This document shows, in pieces, positions 47,461 through 55,620 of a stretch of DNA of 64,000 nucleotides; the first letter of the stretch is position 1; every line of letters begins with the position of its first letter. Below the pieces are notes generated by a model, which searched no databases, was not told where the DNA came from, and saw nothing but the letters and a program-made list of their open reading frames with translations. The stretch covers positions 2,083,001 through 2,147,000 of the forward strand of contig CP019636.1 in assembly GCA_002163975.1 (NCBI GenBank), written 5' to 3'. The DNA comes from Nostocales cyanobacterium HT-58-2. GTDB taxonomy: Bacteria; Cyanobacteriota; Cyanobacteriia; Cyanobacteriales; Nostocaceae. The translations under genes were made by a program, and so were the position numbers.

Positions 47461-48267
47461 TCATGCAAGAGATCTATTAGTGATGTAGGAAACGGGTTTA
47501 CGAGTCGCTACCTTATTATTTGCTAAAGCAACTCCTTGCTCGATTTTAGCAACCGTCTGTTTATAGTAGTCAGGTCCTGCTTCAATTACCCACTCGTTGA
47601 TGGTGAATGGTTGCGCAAGCCCCTGCTTCTGAAGTTGCTTTTCGGTGTTATAAGCAAGAATGACGTTCTGAATCACGGCTGAAGCGACATCACCTGTGTC
47701 GAGCTTAGCATTACCTTGATCTCGCAGTCCTGGGGCAAAAGAAACCCGAGTTGCCTTGAGCTTTACGGCTTCACGAAGTGCGACTGTTCCAATACGATGC
47801 ATTTTCTCCAGTGAGAGGGTTTGTTCATCTCCCAGCCCAATCAAGAGGACCGTCTTCGGTTTGATACTATTGCTGGGTGGGACAAACCACAGTGTTTCCA
47901 GTTCGTTCCCCACAAAATCACCGGAGTTGCGAAGCGAACTGATGACACCTCCTAACTGCTTATCCAAATCCGCGATCGCAGAAAGAACCTTGTCTCCGCT
48001 GGCTTTGTGCTTAAAGAAGCAGAGAATTTGCAGATCTGTCTCCTGGTTGTATGGCGTCACCTGTTTCACTGTGATTTTGAGGTTGTTGGCAGCTGTAAAC
48101 GACTGCTGTGGAACAGGTTGTGCCGATTGATTCGCTTGCGCTATATAAGTTGACGATGCACTCACACTAGGTAAAGTAGGTTCTTGAGGCGACTGAGCGA
48201 TCGCCTGTGTTATACCCACACTCACAAGTGCAACTGAAAGGAGTTGAAATAAACGAACTGGTTTCAT
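47461..48267 (-). CDS. Exported protein with M17 aminopeptidase N-terminal domain
   Basis: A 268-aa secreted protein. I start at ATG 48267 because AGGAGG lies 4 nt upstream; a longer frame reaches 48333. A signal peptide (LLSVALVSVGITQAIAQ) precedes a domain like the N-terminal half of leucyl aminopeptidases (VLLIGLGDEQTLSLEKMHRI, ALREAVKLKATRVSFAPG). The C-terminal zinc-binding catalytic domain of that family is absent, so no peptidase activity is expected. A binding or sensory role is possible. Confidence 0.7.
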   Translation of the reverse strand: MKPVRLFQLLSVALVSVGITQAIAQSPQEPTLPSVSASSTYIAQANQSAQPVPQQSFTAANNLKITVKQVTPYNQETDLQILCFFKHKASGDKVLSAIADLDKQLGGVISSLRNSGDFVGNELETLWFVPPSNSIKPKTVLLIGLGDEQTLSLEKMHRIGTVALREAVKLKATRVSFAPGLRDQGNAKLDTGDVASAVIQNVILAYNTEKQLQKQGLAQPFTINEWVIEAGPDYYKQTVAKIEQGVALANNKVATRKPVSYITNRSLA

Positions 48268-48403
48268 CGTTCCTCCTGTCACCAGAAATTGAGCAGTGTT
48301 TGGATTCTTCAGTTTCTGGATGGATTTTTTCAAAAGAATTATCTCATTTCCTTACACACTTGCTGAATCTGAGATCAACCATTGCCTTTTTTTCCCTGTA
48401 AGT

Positions 48404-49402
48404 CTACACATTGACGACACAACGAAATCCAATATGACACGTTGATGTATCTATTGTTTCCGGATGACGGGCTGCTGGTCGATAACGCTGACAGTAGTTG
48501 GGTGCACAGAGAAACGAACCACCCTTGAGTACTTTCCTGGGTATTTTTGCCTGGGGTGTATTTGGATCAAAACTCCCTTCTTGTGTTCCGCCTCTGGGAT
48601 TGACTGGGATGCAACAAGATTTTGTCTTGTTTTCTGGATGCTGCTCTCGATACCAGTCAGTTGTCCACTCCCAAACGTTGCCTATCATATCGTACAGACC
48701 ATAACCATTTGCAGGGTACAAGCCAACAGGTTCTGCTCCAGGGGGGTGCAGCTTTAGGTTTTGCCAAGGGAACTCACCTTCCCAAGTGTTAGCCATCCGC
48801 TTGCCTTTGGGAGCAAATTCATTTCCCCAAGAGTAGACAGCACCCTCCAAGCCACCGCGAGCAGCAAATTCCCACTGCGCCTCTGTGGGCAGTAATTTCC
48901 CTGCCCAAGTTGCATAAGCAAGAGCATCTTCATAGGCAATATGCACAACAGGATAATTTTCTCGCCCTTTGATAGAACTACCGGGTCCTGCGGGATGTCG
49001 CCAGTTAGCACCAGGCACATAAACCCACCAGCTACAAGTTTGTAAATTCACTGGATGTTTCGGCTGCTGAAAGACAGCTGAGCCTGGGACTAAAAGTTCT
49101 GGGATCGCCCCAGGATAATCCTCTGGCTTGGGTGGACGCTCTGCTACTGTCACGTAGCCAGTTGTCTTCACAAAACGTTGGAACTGCTTATTGGTGACGG
49201 CGTAGCGATCTATCCAAAAGCCATCGACACGGACAAGATGAGCTGGACCTTCCTCTGGGTAATGGTAGTCAGATCCCATCACAAAAGTGCCACCAGGTAT
49301 CCAGACCATGTCTCTATCAGGTGCTTTCCCAGGACGCTTAGGAGCAATTTGCTTGTCAGATTTGCTAGATGAAACCTCTTGGCGTACTATACGTTCCTGC
49401 AT
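48404..49402 (-). CDS. Formylglycine-generating enzyme family protein
   Basis: SUMF1/FGE-type protein, 332 aa, that oxidises the active-site cysteine of sulfatases to formylglycine. It starts with VWIPGGTFVMGSDYHYPEEG and holds KLLPTEAQWEFAARGG and GNVWEWTTDWY. The two catalytic cysteines are present in KGGSFLCAPNYCQRYRPAAR, with the correct spacing. It follows the sulfatase gene by 13 bp and is almost certainly its activator. No signal peptide, so it would act before export. Confidence 0.93.
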   Translation of the reverse strand: MQERIVRQEVSSSKSDKQIAPKRPGKAPDRDMVWIPGGTFVMGSDYHYPEEGPAHLVRVDGFWIDRYAVTNKQFQRFVKTTGYVTVAERPPKPEDYPGAIPELLVPGSAVFQQPKHPVNLQTCSWWVYVPGANWRHPAGPGSSIKGRENYPVVHIAYEDALAYATWAGKLLPTEAQWEFAARGGLEGAVYSWGNEFAPKGKRMANTWEGEFPWQNLKLHPPGAEPVGLYPANGYGLYDMIGNVWEWTTDWYREQHPENKTKSCCIPVNPRGGTQEGSFDPNTPQAKIPRKVLKGGSFLCAPNYCQRYRPAARHPETIDTSTCHIGFRCVVNV

Positions 49403-49415
49403 GAATCACTTTTCC

Positions 49416-50789
49416 TTATGCTGGGTAAGGCAGCACTTCTCCATTCCATTCCTCAAAGCGATCGCGCAACTGTTGAAACACTTTGGGGTAACTGTCTTTG
49501 AGGTCAGTTGCTTCGCCTTCGTCATTGGCAAGATTAAATAGATACTCGTCTTCTCCTTGCCGCAAGTACTTCCAATCCCCACTCCGGACTGCTGCTTGAA
49601 GCTGTCCTGAAGGACGCCCACCAACATTAGATTTATAACGCCAGAACAGCGTTCGCGGGTAAACAGGTTTTTTGCCCAAAAGAACAGGGAGCAAATTCCG
49701 ACCATCAAGAGGATAGTTGGGATCAGGTTTAGTTCCTGTTGCTGCCAAAATAGTTGCTGTCAAGTCGAACGTGACAATAGCTTGATCACTCACTTGGTCT
49801 GCTTGAATCACTCCGGGCCAGCGGATAAAAGTGGGAACTCGCAAACCACCTTCATACAAATTGCCCTTTCTCCCTTGAAAAGGTCCAATATCAGAGTACC
49901 TCTCCCCTCCGTTATCACTGGCAAAAATGACTATCGTGTTGTCAGCTTGCCCAGACTCACTCAAAGCTTGCAAGACTCTACCAATACCATCGTCTAAACT
50001 CTTGAGTATTGCAGCATAGGTTTCTCGTGACCCTCCAGCTGTGAAAGGGTTTGAATTGTAGAAAGTTCTACTCAACTCTTCATCTTCTGGTCCTTCCCAA
50101 GGCCAGTGTGGTGCATTGTAATGAAGGCTGAGATAAAACGGTTGAGTGCGGGGTCGTTTGATGAATTGAACCGCACGCTCAGTGTACAAGTCTGTAGCAT
50201 AACCTGGTTTTTCTACAGGCTCCTCACCTTCATAGAAGTCAAGTTTGCCACTGCCATCCTTATGGGTAAAGTAGTCGATCGCCCCACTATAATTCCCAAA
50301 GAATTCATCAAAGCCACTCTTCAAAGGACCATAATCTGGAAGAAAGCCAGTGTGCCACTTACCAACCAACGCTGTCTCATAACCATTGCCTTTCAAAAGG
50401 GAAGCGATTGTTGGGTGTTCTGGCGGTAATCCCACAGTTTCGCCACCCGCTAAGGGTTCTTGAAGACCAACTGGCAAGCGTGCGGGATAACGACCTGTAA
50501 AAAAACCAATCCGTGTTGGGGTGCAGACAGTTTGCGCTGCGTAAGCATTGGTAAATCGGGTTCCTTCCCTTGCTAATTGGTCTAAATTGGGCGTTTGATA
50601 AGTATTTCCATAAATACCGATATCACCCCAACCCAAATCATCCGTCAAAATGAACAGTATATTCGGACGCTTCTTTCTAGCAGCAACAGCGGAAAAAAGG
50701 CTTGAGCCTCCTAACGTCAAGATTGTACTTGCAACAGCAGTTCCGACAAACTTGCGGCGACTAATGGCTGGCATTTTATATTTATTCAT
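49416..50789 (-). CDS. Tat-exported arylsulfatase
   Basis: Type I sulfatase, 457 aa. A twin-arginine signal (SRRKFVGTAVAST) is followed by the N-terminal metal-binding segment NILFILTDDLGWGDIG. The formylglycine motif is CTPTRIGFFTGRYP (CxPxR), a substrate for the neighbouring FGE-type enzyme. Later motifs include GKWHTGF and FASDNGGERY. GAGGAG lies upstream of the ATG. It likely releases sulfate from organic esters in the periplasm, possibly as a sulfur source. The substrate is unknown. Confidence 0.93.
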   Translation of the reverse strand: MNKYKMPAISRRKFVGTAVASTILTLGGSSLFSAVAARKKRPNILFILTDDLGWGDIGIYGNTYQTPNLDQLAREGTRFTNAYAAQTVCTPTRIGFFTGRYPARLPVGLQEPLAGGETVGLPPEHPTIASLLKGNGYETALVGKWHTGFLPDYGPLKSGFDEFFGNYSGAIDYFTHKDGSGKLDFYEGEEPVEKPGYATDLYTERAVQFIKRPRTQPFYLSLHYNAPHWPWEGPEDEELSRTFYNSNPFTAGGSRETYAAILKSLDDGIGRVLQALSESGQADNTIVIFASDNGGERYSDIGPFQGRKGNLYEGGLRVPTFIRWPGVIQADQVSDQAIVTFDLTATILAATGTKPDPNYPLDGRNLLPVLLGKKPVYPRTLFWRYKSNVGGRPSGQLQAAVRSGDWKYLRQGEDEYLFNLANDEGEATDLKDSYPKVFQQLRDRFEEWNGEVLPYPA

Positions 50790-51054
50790 GTTTCTGGCTC
50801 CTCACGTGCTCTCTTGATCGCTCGGTCATAGTCATCTGAGCCTGGTGGGTTATGAAACCCCAGACTTGTTGAAGCAACTGGCTAAAAATTGATGAGTGCT
50901 AAATGCTGTTAAAAATACGGCAAGTTAGTCGAAAAACAGTATTTTTGGGAAATGAAGACATAATTACATATTCGTAATGCATCAGGCAAGTCTTTTTTCC
51001 AACAAATTGTGTAGGCAATGCTAAGGAGGAGAGGTTATGAAGGGCGATCGCCTA

Positions 51055-51151
51055 GCAAATAAATGTAGGATGGGTTAGCGAAGCGTAACCCATGCTGTCC
51101 TTTGTGATTGATGCTGTACTCAAAGGCTAACGTAGCCTACAAAAAATTCTG
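51055..51151. repeat. Dispersed repeat M, copy 2 (inverted)
   Basis: Reverse complement of the copy at 47228: it starts GCAAATAAATGTAGGATGGG and ends CCTACAAAAAATTCTG. It lies in the 50790-51299 spacer, which also holds the sulfatase promoter and the repeats beside the HicBA modules. Confidence 0.75.
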
Positions 51152-51223
51152 CCCGCCTACTTATAATTAATCGCAACTGGGCAAGGAAAAGCGTACTTTG
51201 GGCAGCTCCTCTGGAGCATCGCT

Positions 51224-51296
51224 TAGTAGCAACAGAACTGTAGCAGGAATAAAGCGATCGTATGCTCGTGGTTTGATAGTTTTAGGTAGGCGATCA
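51224..51296. repeat. Repeats A1 and B1 flanking the HicBA region
   Basis: A1 (51224-51260) starts TAGTAGCAACAGA and ends AGCGATCG. B1 (51254-51296) contains ATGCTCGTGGTTTGATAGTT and ends three bases before the hicA stop codon. A second copy of A is at 51775-51811 and of B at 52446-52488, each with only a few mismatches. Confidence 0.8.
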
Positions 51297-51299
51297 GGT

Positions 51300-51527
51300 T
51301 TATAACAACTCTAAAAATCGTTCAATATCTATACGAGCTTGCTTTAAAATCTTCGCTAAAGTGGTACGCTTGACTGGTCTATGAGCTGGAACTGTTAATT
51401 TCAAGACTTCATCTGGCGTGGCTTTTTCTAGTCGAATGTGACTGCCGCGCTGACGTACAACAACCCATTCATCCCGTTCTAATGCAGCGATGATTTTCGT
51501 GTAGGATAAGCTGGGAACTTTGCTCAC
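51300..51527 (-). CDS. hicA: HicA-family toxin
   Basis: A 75-aa mRNA interferase of the HicA double-stranded RNA-binding fold. It has YTKIIAALERDEWVVVRQRG, the catalytic histidine in GSHIRLEK, and VPAHRPVKRTTLAKILKQA. The GTG start overlaps the hicB stop by four bases (GTGA), so the pair is coupled. The order is antitoxin first. Confidence 0.88.
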   Translation of the reverse strand: MSKVPSLSYTKIIAALERDEWVVVRQRGSHIRLEKATPDEVLKLTVPAHRPVKRTTLAKILKQARIDIERFLELL

Positions 51528-51727
51528 AGCACCAATTCTCTCACTATTGCTCCTTCTGTAACACTTAATTCATCTTCCAATGGCTCAAGATACAGTTCTA
51601 TTGCCTCTTGGATATTGTCTAATGCTTCTTCGAGAGTTTCCCCTTCACTAATGCAACCTGGAAGCGAAGGCACATAAACGGTGTATCCACCTTCATCACT
51701 AGGTTCTAATACGACTTTTATCTTCAT
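51524..51727 (-). CDS. hicB: HicB-family antitoxin
   Basis: A 67-aa HicB protein that binds and inhibits HicA. The pattern KIKVVLEPSDEGGYTVYVPS, then LPGCISEGETLEEALDNIQE is the HicB RNase-H-like fold. No separate DNA-binding domain is visible at the C-terminus. I start at ATG 51727, where the domain begins; the frame runs to 51763. Confidence 0.88.
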   Translation of the reverse strand: MKIKVVLEPSDEGGYTVYVPSLPGCISEGETLEEALDNIQEAIELYLEPLEDELSVTEGAIVRELVL

Positions 51728-51774
51728 AATTTGCCTAAACTGAACTCTACTCCTACATATCATGTGCGATCGCC

Positions 51775-51811
51775 TAGTAGCAACAGAGCCGTAGCAGCAA
51801 TAGAGCGATCG
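51775..51811. repeat. Repeat A, copy 2
   Basis: It lies in the divergent promoter region between the two HicBA modules. It starts TAGTAGCAACAGA and ends AGAGCGATCG, almost identical to A1. Confidence 0.75.
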
Positions 51812-51949
51812 CCTTTACCACATAGAGGGCAATCGCCATTCATAGTACTGGGCTTTGTCTAATGGTGCCTACAGCAGGAGAGTACTTTGTTTTTGTGTTT
51901 CAATAGAGTTGAAAATGACAACTAAACTTCTAGCAAAGCGCGAGATTTA

Positions 51950-52222
51950 ATGGCTGTACGGTTTATCCTAAGTGACTACGTTGAGCAAGCAACTGCACAG
52001 GCGGTTTACGACAAACTGGAAGACGGTACATTTGCAGGTAGAATTCCTGCTTGTAAAGGAGTGATCGCGTTTGGTGCAACCTTGCGAGAGTGTGAAGATG
52101 AGTTACGCTCAACACTGGAAGACTGGATTTTGCTGGGGTTGAAATTGGGACATTCTCTACCAGTCATTGATAATATTGACCTCAACAAGGAGCCAACCCT
52201 TGAGTCGATGGATACCTTGTAA
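51950..52222 (+). CDS. HicB-like antitoxin (second module)
   Basis: A 90-aa protein of the HicB group. The pattern AVYDKLEDGTFAGRIPACKG, then GVIAFGATLRECEDELRSTL matches the cyanobacterial type of HicB. It ends with a divergent tail (LPVIDNIDLNKEPTLESMD). The next gene starts inside it. This module is oriented opposite to the first one. Confidence 0.85.
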   Translation: MAVRFILSDYVEQATAQAVYDKLEDGTFAGRIPACKGVIAFGATLRECEDELRSTLEDWILLGLKLGHSLPVIDNIDLNKEPTLESMDTL

Positions 52223-52430
52223 GCGTCGAGATTTTGTCCAGAAATTGCGACAGCTTGGTTTTGAGGGACCATTTTCTGGAACTAAGCATCAGTTTATGAC
52301 ATATGTGCAACATCGCCTAACAATTCCCTCGAATGACGAGTATTCTGTACCACAACTGCGGATGATGGTTCGGGAAGTTGAGGTGATTGTGGAACGAGAA
52401 ATTACACTAGAAGAATGGAATAGCCTTTAA
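52200..52430 (+). CDS. HicA-like toxin (second module)
   Basis: A 76-aa HicA. TTG at 52200 is preferred because AAGGAG lies 7 nt upstream and the protein then begins MSRWIPCKRRDFVQKLRQLG, as expected for the family. The histidine motif reads GTKHQFMTY. The overlap of 23 bp with the HicB gene couples their translation. A longer TTG start at 52167 is possible but less likely. Confidence 0.85.
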   Translation: MSRWIPCKRRDFVQKLRQLGFEGPFSGTKHQFMTYVQHRLTIPSNDEYSVPQLRMMVREVEVIVEREITLEEWNSL

Positions 52431-52445
52431 TACATTCGGTAATAT

Positions 52446-52488
52446 GCGATCGCATGCTCGTGGTTTGATAGTTTTAGGTGGGCGATCG
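52446..52488. repeat. Repeat B, copy 2
   Basis: It contains ATGCTCGTGGTTTGATAGTT and lies 15 bp beyond the second hicA stop. Direct orientation relative to B1, with three mismatches over 43 bp. Confidence 0.8.
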
Positions 52489-52562
52489 CCTGTGGAACAC
52501 GATCATTCAACCTCAGAAGTTCATCTTTCATGCTTTGAGGTTCATTGTCCGAGTTCTGAGGG

Positions 52563-52667
52563 TGAAACTTGAGCCTCTGAAGGTGAAACTTGAGCTTCTG
52601 AGGGTGAAATTTGAGCTTCTGAGGGTGAAACTTGAGCTTCTGAGGGTGAAACTTGAGCTTCCGAAGT
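52563..52667. repeat. 21-bp tandem repeat, five copies
   Basis: The unit TGAAACTTGAGCTTCTGAGG (plus one base) begins at 52563, 52584, 52605, 52626 and 52647, and degenerate copies flank it. It lies just after the NB-ARC-TPR gene. It gives an open frame on both strands, neither of which looks like a real protein. There are no unique spacers, so it is not CRISPR. Confidence 0.85.
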
Positions 52668-52724
52668 ACAAAGTCCGAGTTTAGAACTTCAACGTTGAGG
52701 TTCAGAAGTTGAATTTTACTGCTC

Positions 52725-55061
52725 TCAAGCCAATTGAGCGCGAAGATTTGCCAAATTTTCACGAACTGTGACAGTGTGGGGATGATTTGCCCCTAACCGT
52801 TGTTCAAAAATCTCCAAAGCTTGTTGGTACAAAGGTTCAGCTTCTGCGTATCTTCCTTGGGAGTGGTAGAGTTCCGCCAGGTTGTTGAGGCTATGTGCGA
52901 TATCGGGATGTTCATCTCCCAACAGGCGTCGCGTGAGTTCCAAAGCTTGTTGGTACAACGGTTCAGCTTCTGCGTATCTTCCTTGACAGTAGTAAAGAAA
53001 CGCCAGGTTGTTGAGGCTAGTGGCGACATAGGGATGTTCATCTCCCAGCAGGCGTCGCGTGAGTTCCAAAGCATGTTGGTACAATGGTTCAGCTTCTGTG
53101 TATTTTCCTTGGGAGTGGTAGAGTGACGCCAGGTTGTTGAGGCTTTGTGCAATATCGGGATGTTCATCTCCCAGCAGGCGCCGCCTTATTTCCAATCCTT
53201 GTTGGTACAAAGGTTCAGCTTCTGTGTATCTTCCTTGGGAACGGTAGAGTTCAGCCAGGTGGTTGAGGCTTGTGGCGACATGGGGATGTTCCTCTCCCAG
53301 CAGGCGTCGCATTAGTTCCAAAGCATATTGGTACAAAGGTTCAGCTTCTGCGTATCTTCCTTGGGATTTGTAGAGTCCCGCCAGGTTGTTGAGGCTAGTG
53401 GCGACATAGGGATGTTCATCTCCCAGCAGGCGTCGCATTAGTTCCAAAGTATGTTGCAACAAAGGTTCAGCTTCTGCGTATCTTCCTTGGAAATGGTAGA
53501 GATTAGCCAGGTTGTTGAGGCTTGTGGTGACATAGCGATGTTCCTCTCCCAGCAGGCGTCGCATTAGTTCCAAAGCATGTTGGTACAAAGGTTCAGCTTC
53601 TGCGTATCTTCCTTGGGATTTGTAGAGTCCCGCCAAGTGGTTGAGGCTTGTGGCGACATGGGGATGTTCCTCTCCCAAGCGATTTTTAGTAACTTCTAGA
53701 CACTGCTTAAGCCAAGGTTCTGCTTTATCATATAACCCCTGACCTTGATAAAACCAAGCATTACCAATGAAAACCCAGGGTAAATCCTCATTGCCAACGT
53801 ATTGAGTGAGATTGTTCGCGACTTCTGCCAAATGAGGTATGGCGGGAGAGAAGGCAGTAATTTGCTCAAGGGTGGGAGTTTGAGGAATTTTTTGGGCAAC
53901 TATTACCATTGCTGTGGCAAATACTTGTTTAAGATTCCCCCAACTTTCTTGCAAGCGTAAAGCTTCTAACTTGGCTTGGAAAAATTCCCGCAGCAGTGGA
54001 TGCAGTTGATAAATTCCCTTTTCCTTACGCTGTAGCAAATGCAAATTGATCAGCTTATCATCCCGACTTTCTTCTAACTCTTCTGGATCTACATTAGGTA
54101 AGCACTGTTCTTCTACCAACTCCCAAGGTATCGGTGCAGGGGCAAATAAACTCAGTAAACACGCCAGTTGCTTATCGGTGTTGTTTAATTCCTGCCAACT
54201 CAACTCAAAGGCGGCTTGCACACCCTGCTGTGCTGTCATGTCGTCCTCTGGCTTAACAAGGGCTGGTTGTTCTAGTCGCTTTTTCTCCAACCGCCGCAAC
54301 ATTTCTGCTAAGGATAAGTCCTGTTTTCGTGCCAGATAGCGCCCGACTAACTCTAACCCCAAGGGCAAATATCCCAGCCACTCACACAGAGATTCTGCTT
54401 GTGAAATTTCTCCATTAACCCGTTCTGCACCAATGAGTGTTCGTAATAACTCCAGCGCCGCTTCTGGTTGCAGCACATCTAAAGGTAATTGTGCGATTGA
54501 TGCGCCTAAGCGTTGGCGTGTTGTTATCAACGCTTTAAACCGGGAAGATGACGGCGGTAGGTACGGCTTGACTTGTTTGTAGTTGGTGACGTTATCCAAC
54601 ACTAACAGTACTTCACCTTCACGCCAGTTTCGCCAGCAGTATGCAACTTGCGCCTGTAAATCAAAATCTTCTGGTGGGTTTAATTGCAGTTGTATACGGG
54701 CAAACTGAACAATCTGCAACCCCACATCTTGTAACGCCAGCAACCAGCAAATTCCACCTTGGTAAGCTTCGCGGTGTGCTATTGCATATTGCAGCGCTAG
54801 TTCAGTTTTACCAACTCCACCCATACCAGCAATGGCGGCTATTGCCACACGGTCATTTTGCTGCAAGAGTTGGTGGAGGTGTTGCAGTTCTTTTTCACGC
54901 CCGACAAACTTTGTCGCCCCACTCAGGGGAATATTTTGAGGAATACCCGTCGGTTTGGGAGAATTACCTGTATTGATAATCTGGGTAATTCTCTCAACTT
55001 TGATATCGCGGGCTGATACATCTGTAAAAATGCTCTGCTGTATTTGCTTATCATCGCTCAT
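52725..55061 (-). CDS. NB-ARC/TPR STAND ATPase (NLR-like)
   Basis: A 778-aa NLR-like sensor. Residues 7-27 form a beta-prone motif (FTDVSARDIKVERIT). The NB-ARC region follows from about 55: P-loop AGMGGVGKTELAL, Walker B VLLVLDNV, RNBS ITTRQR, GLPL-type LPLGLELVGRYL and a winged-helix LHPLLREFF. The C-terminal half has seven almost identical 42-residue kinesin-light-chain TPRs (DEHPYVATSLNNLAGLYKSQ) plus one partial unit. The 126-bp DNA repeats are close to identical, so the TPR number could change by recombination. The start lies 4 bp after the stop of the small upstream gene, and the two motifs match. Confidence 0.9.
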   Translation of the reverse strand: MSDDKQIQQSIFTDVSARDIKVERITQIINTGNSPKPTGIPQNIPLSGATKFVGREKELQHLHQLLQQNDRVAIAAIAGMGGVGKTELALQYAIAHREAYQGGICWLLALQDVGLQIVQFARIQLQLNPPEDFDLQAQVAYCWRNWREGEVLLVLDNVTNYKQVKPYLPPSSSRFKALITTRQRLGASIAQLPLDVLQPEAALELLRTLIGAERVNGEISQAESLCEWLGYLPLGLELVGRYLARKQDLSLAEMLRRLEKKRLEQPALVKPEDDMTAQQGVQAAFELSWQELNNTDKQLACLLSLFAPAPIPWELVEEQCLPNVDPEELEESRDDKLINLHLLQRKEKGIYQLHPLLREFFQAKLEALRLQESWGNLKQVFATAMVIVAQKIPQTPTLEQITAFSPAIPHLAEVANNLTQYVGNEDLPWVFIGNAWFYQGQGLYDKAEPWLKQCLEVTKNRLGEEHPHVATSLNHLAGLYKSQGRYAEAEPLYQHALELMRRLLGEEHRYVTTSLNNLANLYHFQGRYAEAEPLLQHTLELMRRLLGDEHPYVATSLNNLAGLYKSQGRYAEAEPLYQYALELMRRLLGEEHPHVATSLNHLAELYRSQGRYTEAEPLYQQGLEIRRRLLGDEHPDIAQSLNNLASLYHSQGKYTEAEPLYQHALELTRRLLGDEHPYVATSLNNLAFLYYCQGRYAEAEPLYQQALELTRRLLGDEHPDIAHSLNNLAELYHSQGRYAEAEPLYQQALEIFEQRLGANHPHTVTVRENLANLRAQLA

Positions 55062-55065
55062 GATT

Positions 55066-55524
55066 TTAGCTTTCTTGAGTCAAATTACCAAGCTTCACAT
55101 CCCCAGCCTTTATATCCTTGAGCATTTCTTGCTCAACAGTACCACCCCGCGTGGTTTTCTGTTGCATATCTGCTGCTTCCAAAGCACCACTCACCTCAAT
55201 TCCACTTGCCATCACCTGACGAACCACCCCTGTTGATTCCAGTTCCTTCATCAGTTCCCGCAGTTGATTGGCAAAGGTTTCATCTTCTTCCATCTGTGTT
55301 TCCAGCTCATCTTGGAACTTTGAGGTATTTTTTTCTACAGGATTTTCTTGCGCTCTTGTTAGCAGTCCCTCAGTTCCCGCAGATTGAAACTTATCACGAA
55401 TCAGATTCAGCAGCTTAGCAATTTGTTCTGATACTCCTTTACCTAAAGTTTTTCCCCCTTCTTTCACAGCTTCTGAAAAAATGAGAGTGGCGATCGCGGC
55501 TGCTGTCAGTGTTGCTGGTTCCAT
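55066..55524 (-). CDS. Small helical protein, candidate Bell-type effector of the NLR
   Basis: A 152-aa protein. Residues 1-50 are a hydrophobic to amphipathic helical start (AATLIFSEAVKEGGKTLGK), then charged helices to about 120. The C-terminal residues 130-150 (LKDIKAGDVKLGNLTQ) match the first 27 residues of the downstream NB-ARC protein without gaps: 7 identical and 6 conservative of 21. This arrangement is what is known for Bell-domain proteins paired with NLRs through bacterial amyloid signalling motifs. The Bell assignment is by shape and context, not a profile match. Confidence 0.65.
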   Translation of the reverse strand: MEPATLTAAAIATLIFSEAVKEGGKTLGKGVSEQIAKLLNLIRDKFQSAGTEGLLTRAQENPVEKNTSKFQDELETQMEEDETFANQLRELMKELESTGVVRQVMASGIEVSGALEAADMQQKTTRGGTVEQEMLKDIKAGDVKLGNLTQES

Positions 55525-55620
55525 AAACTAGCCCCGAGTCTGAGATGGCATTTGGTTATATCTACTACTCTCTCTTGAAAGATTTCGGAAAATGACTAGA
55601 GGGATTTTTGCTAACACCAC

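Noticed and set aside
52563..52667. Regular 21-bp repeats that could be a CRISPR array
   Set aside because: The units are directly adjacent with no unique spacers between them, and no cas genes are nearby.
52427..52762. Minus-strand frame of 111 codons (KLKFHPQ repeats) and its plus-strand counterpart
   Set aside because: Both frames are a by-product of the 21-bp tandem repeat and overlap the NLR gene end; neither has a ribosome-binding site or a plausible fold.
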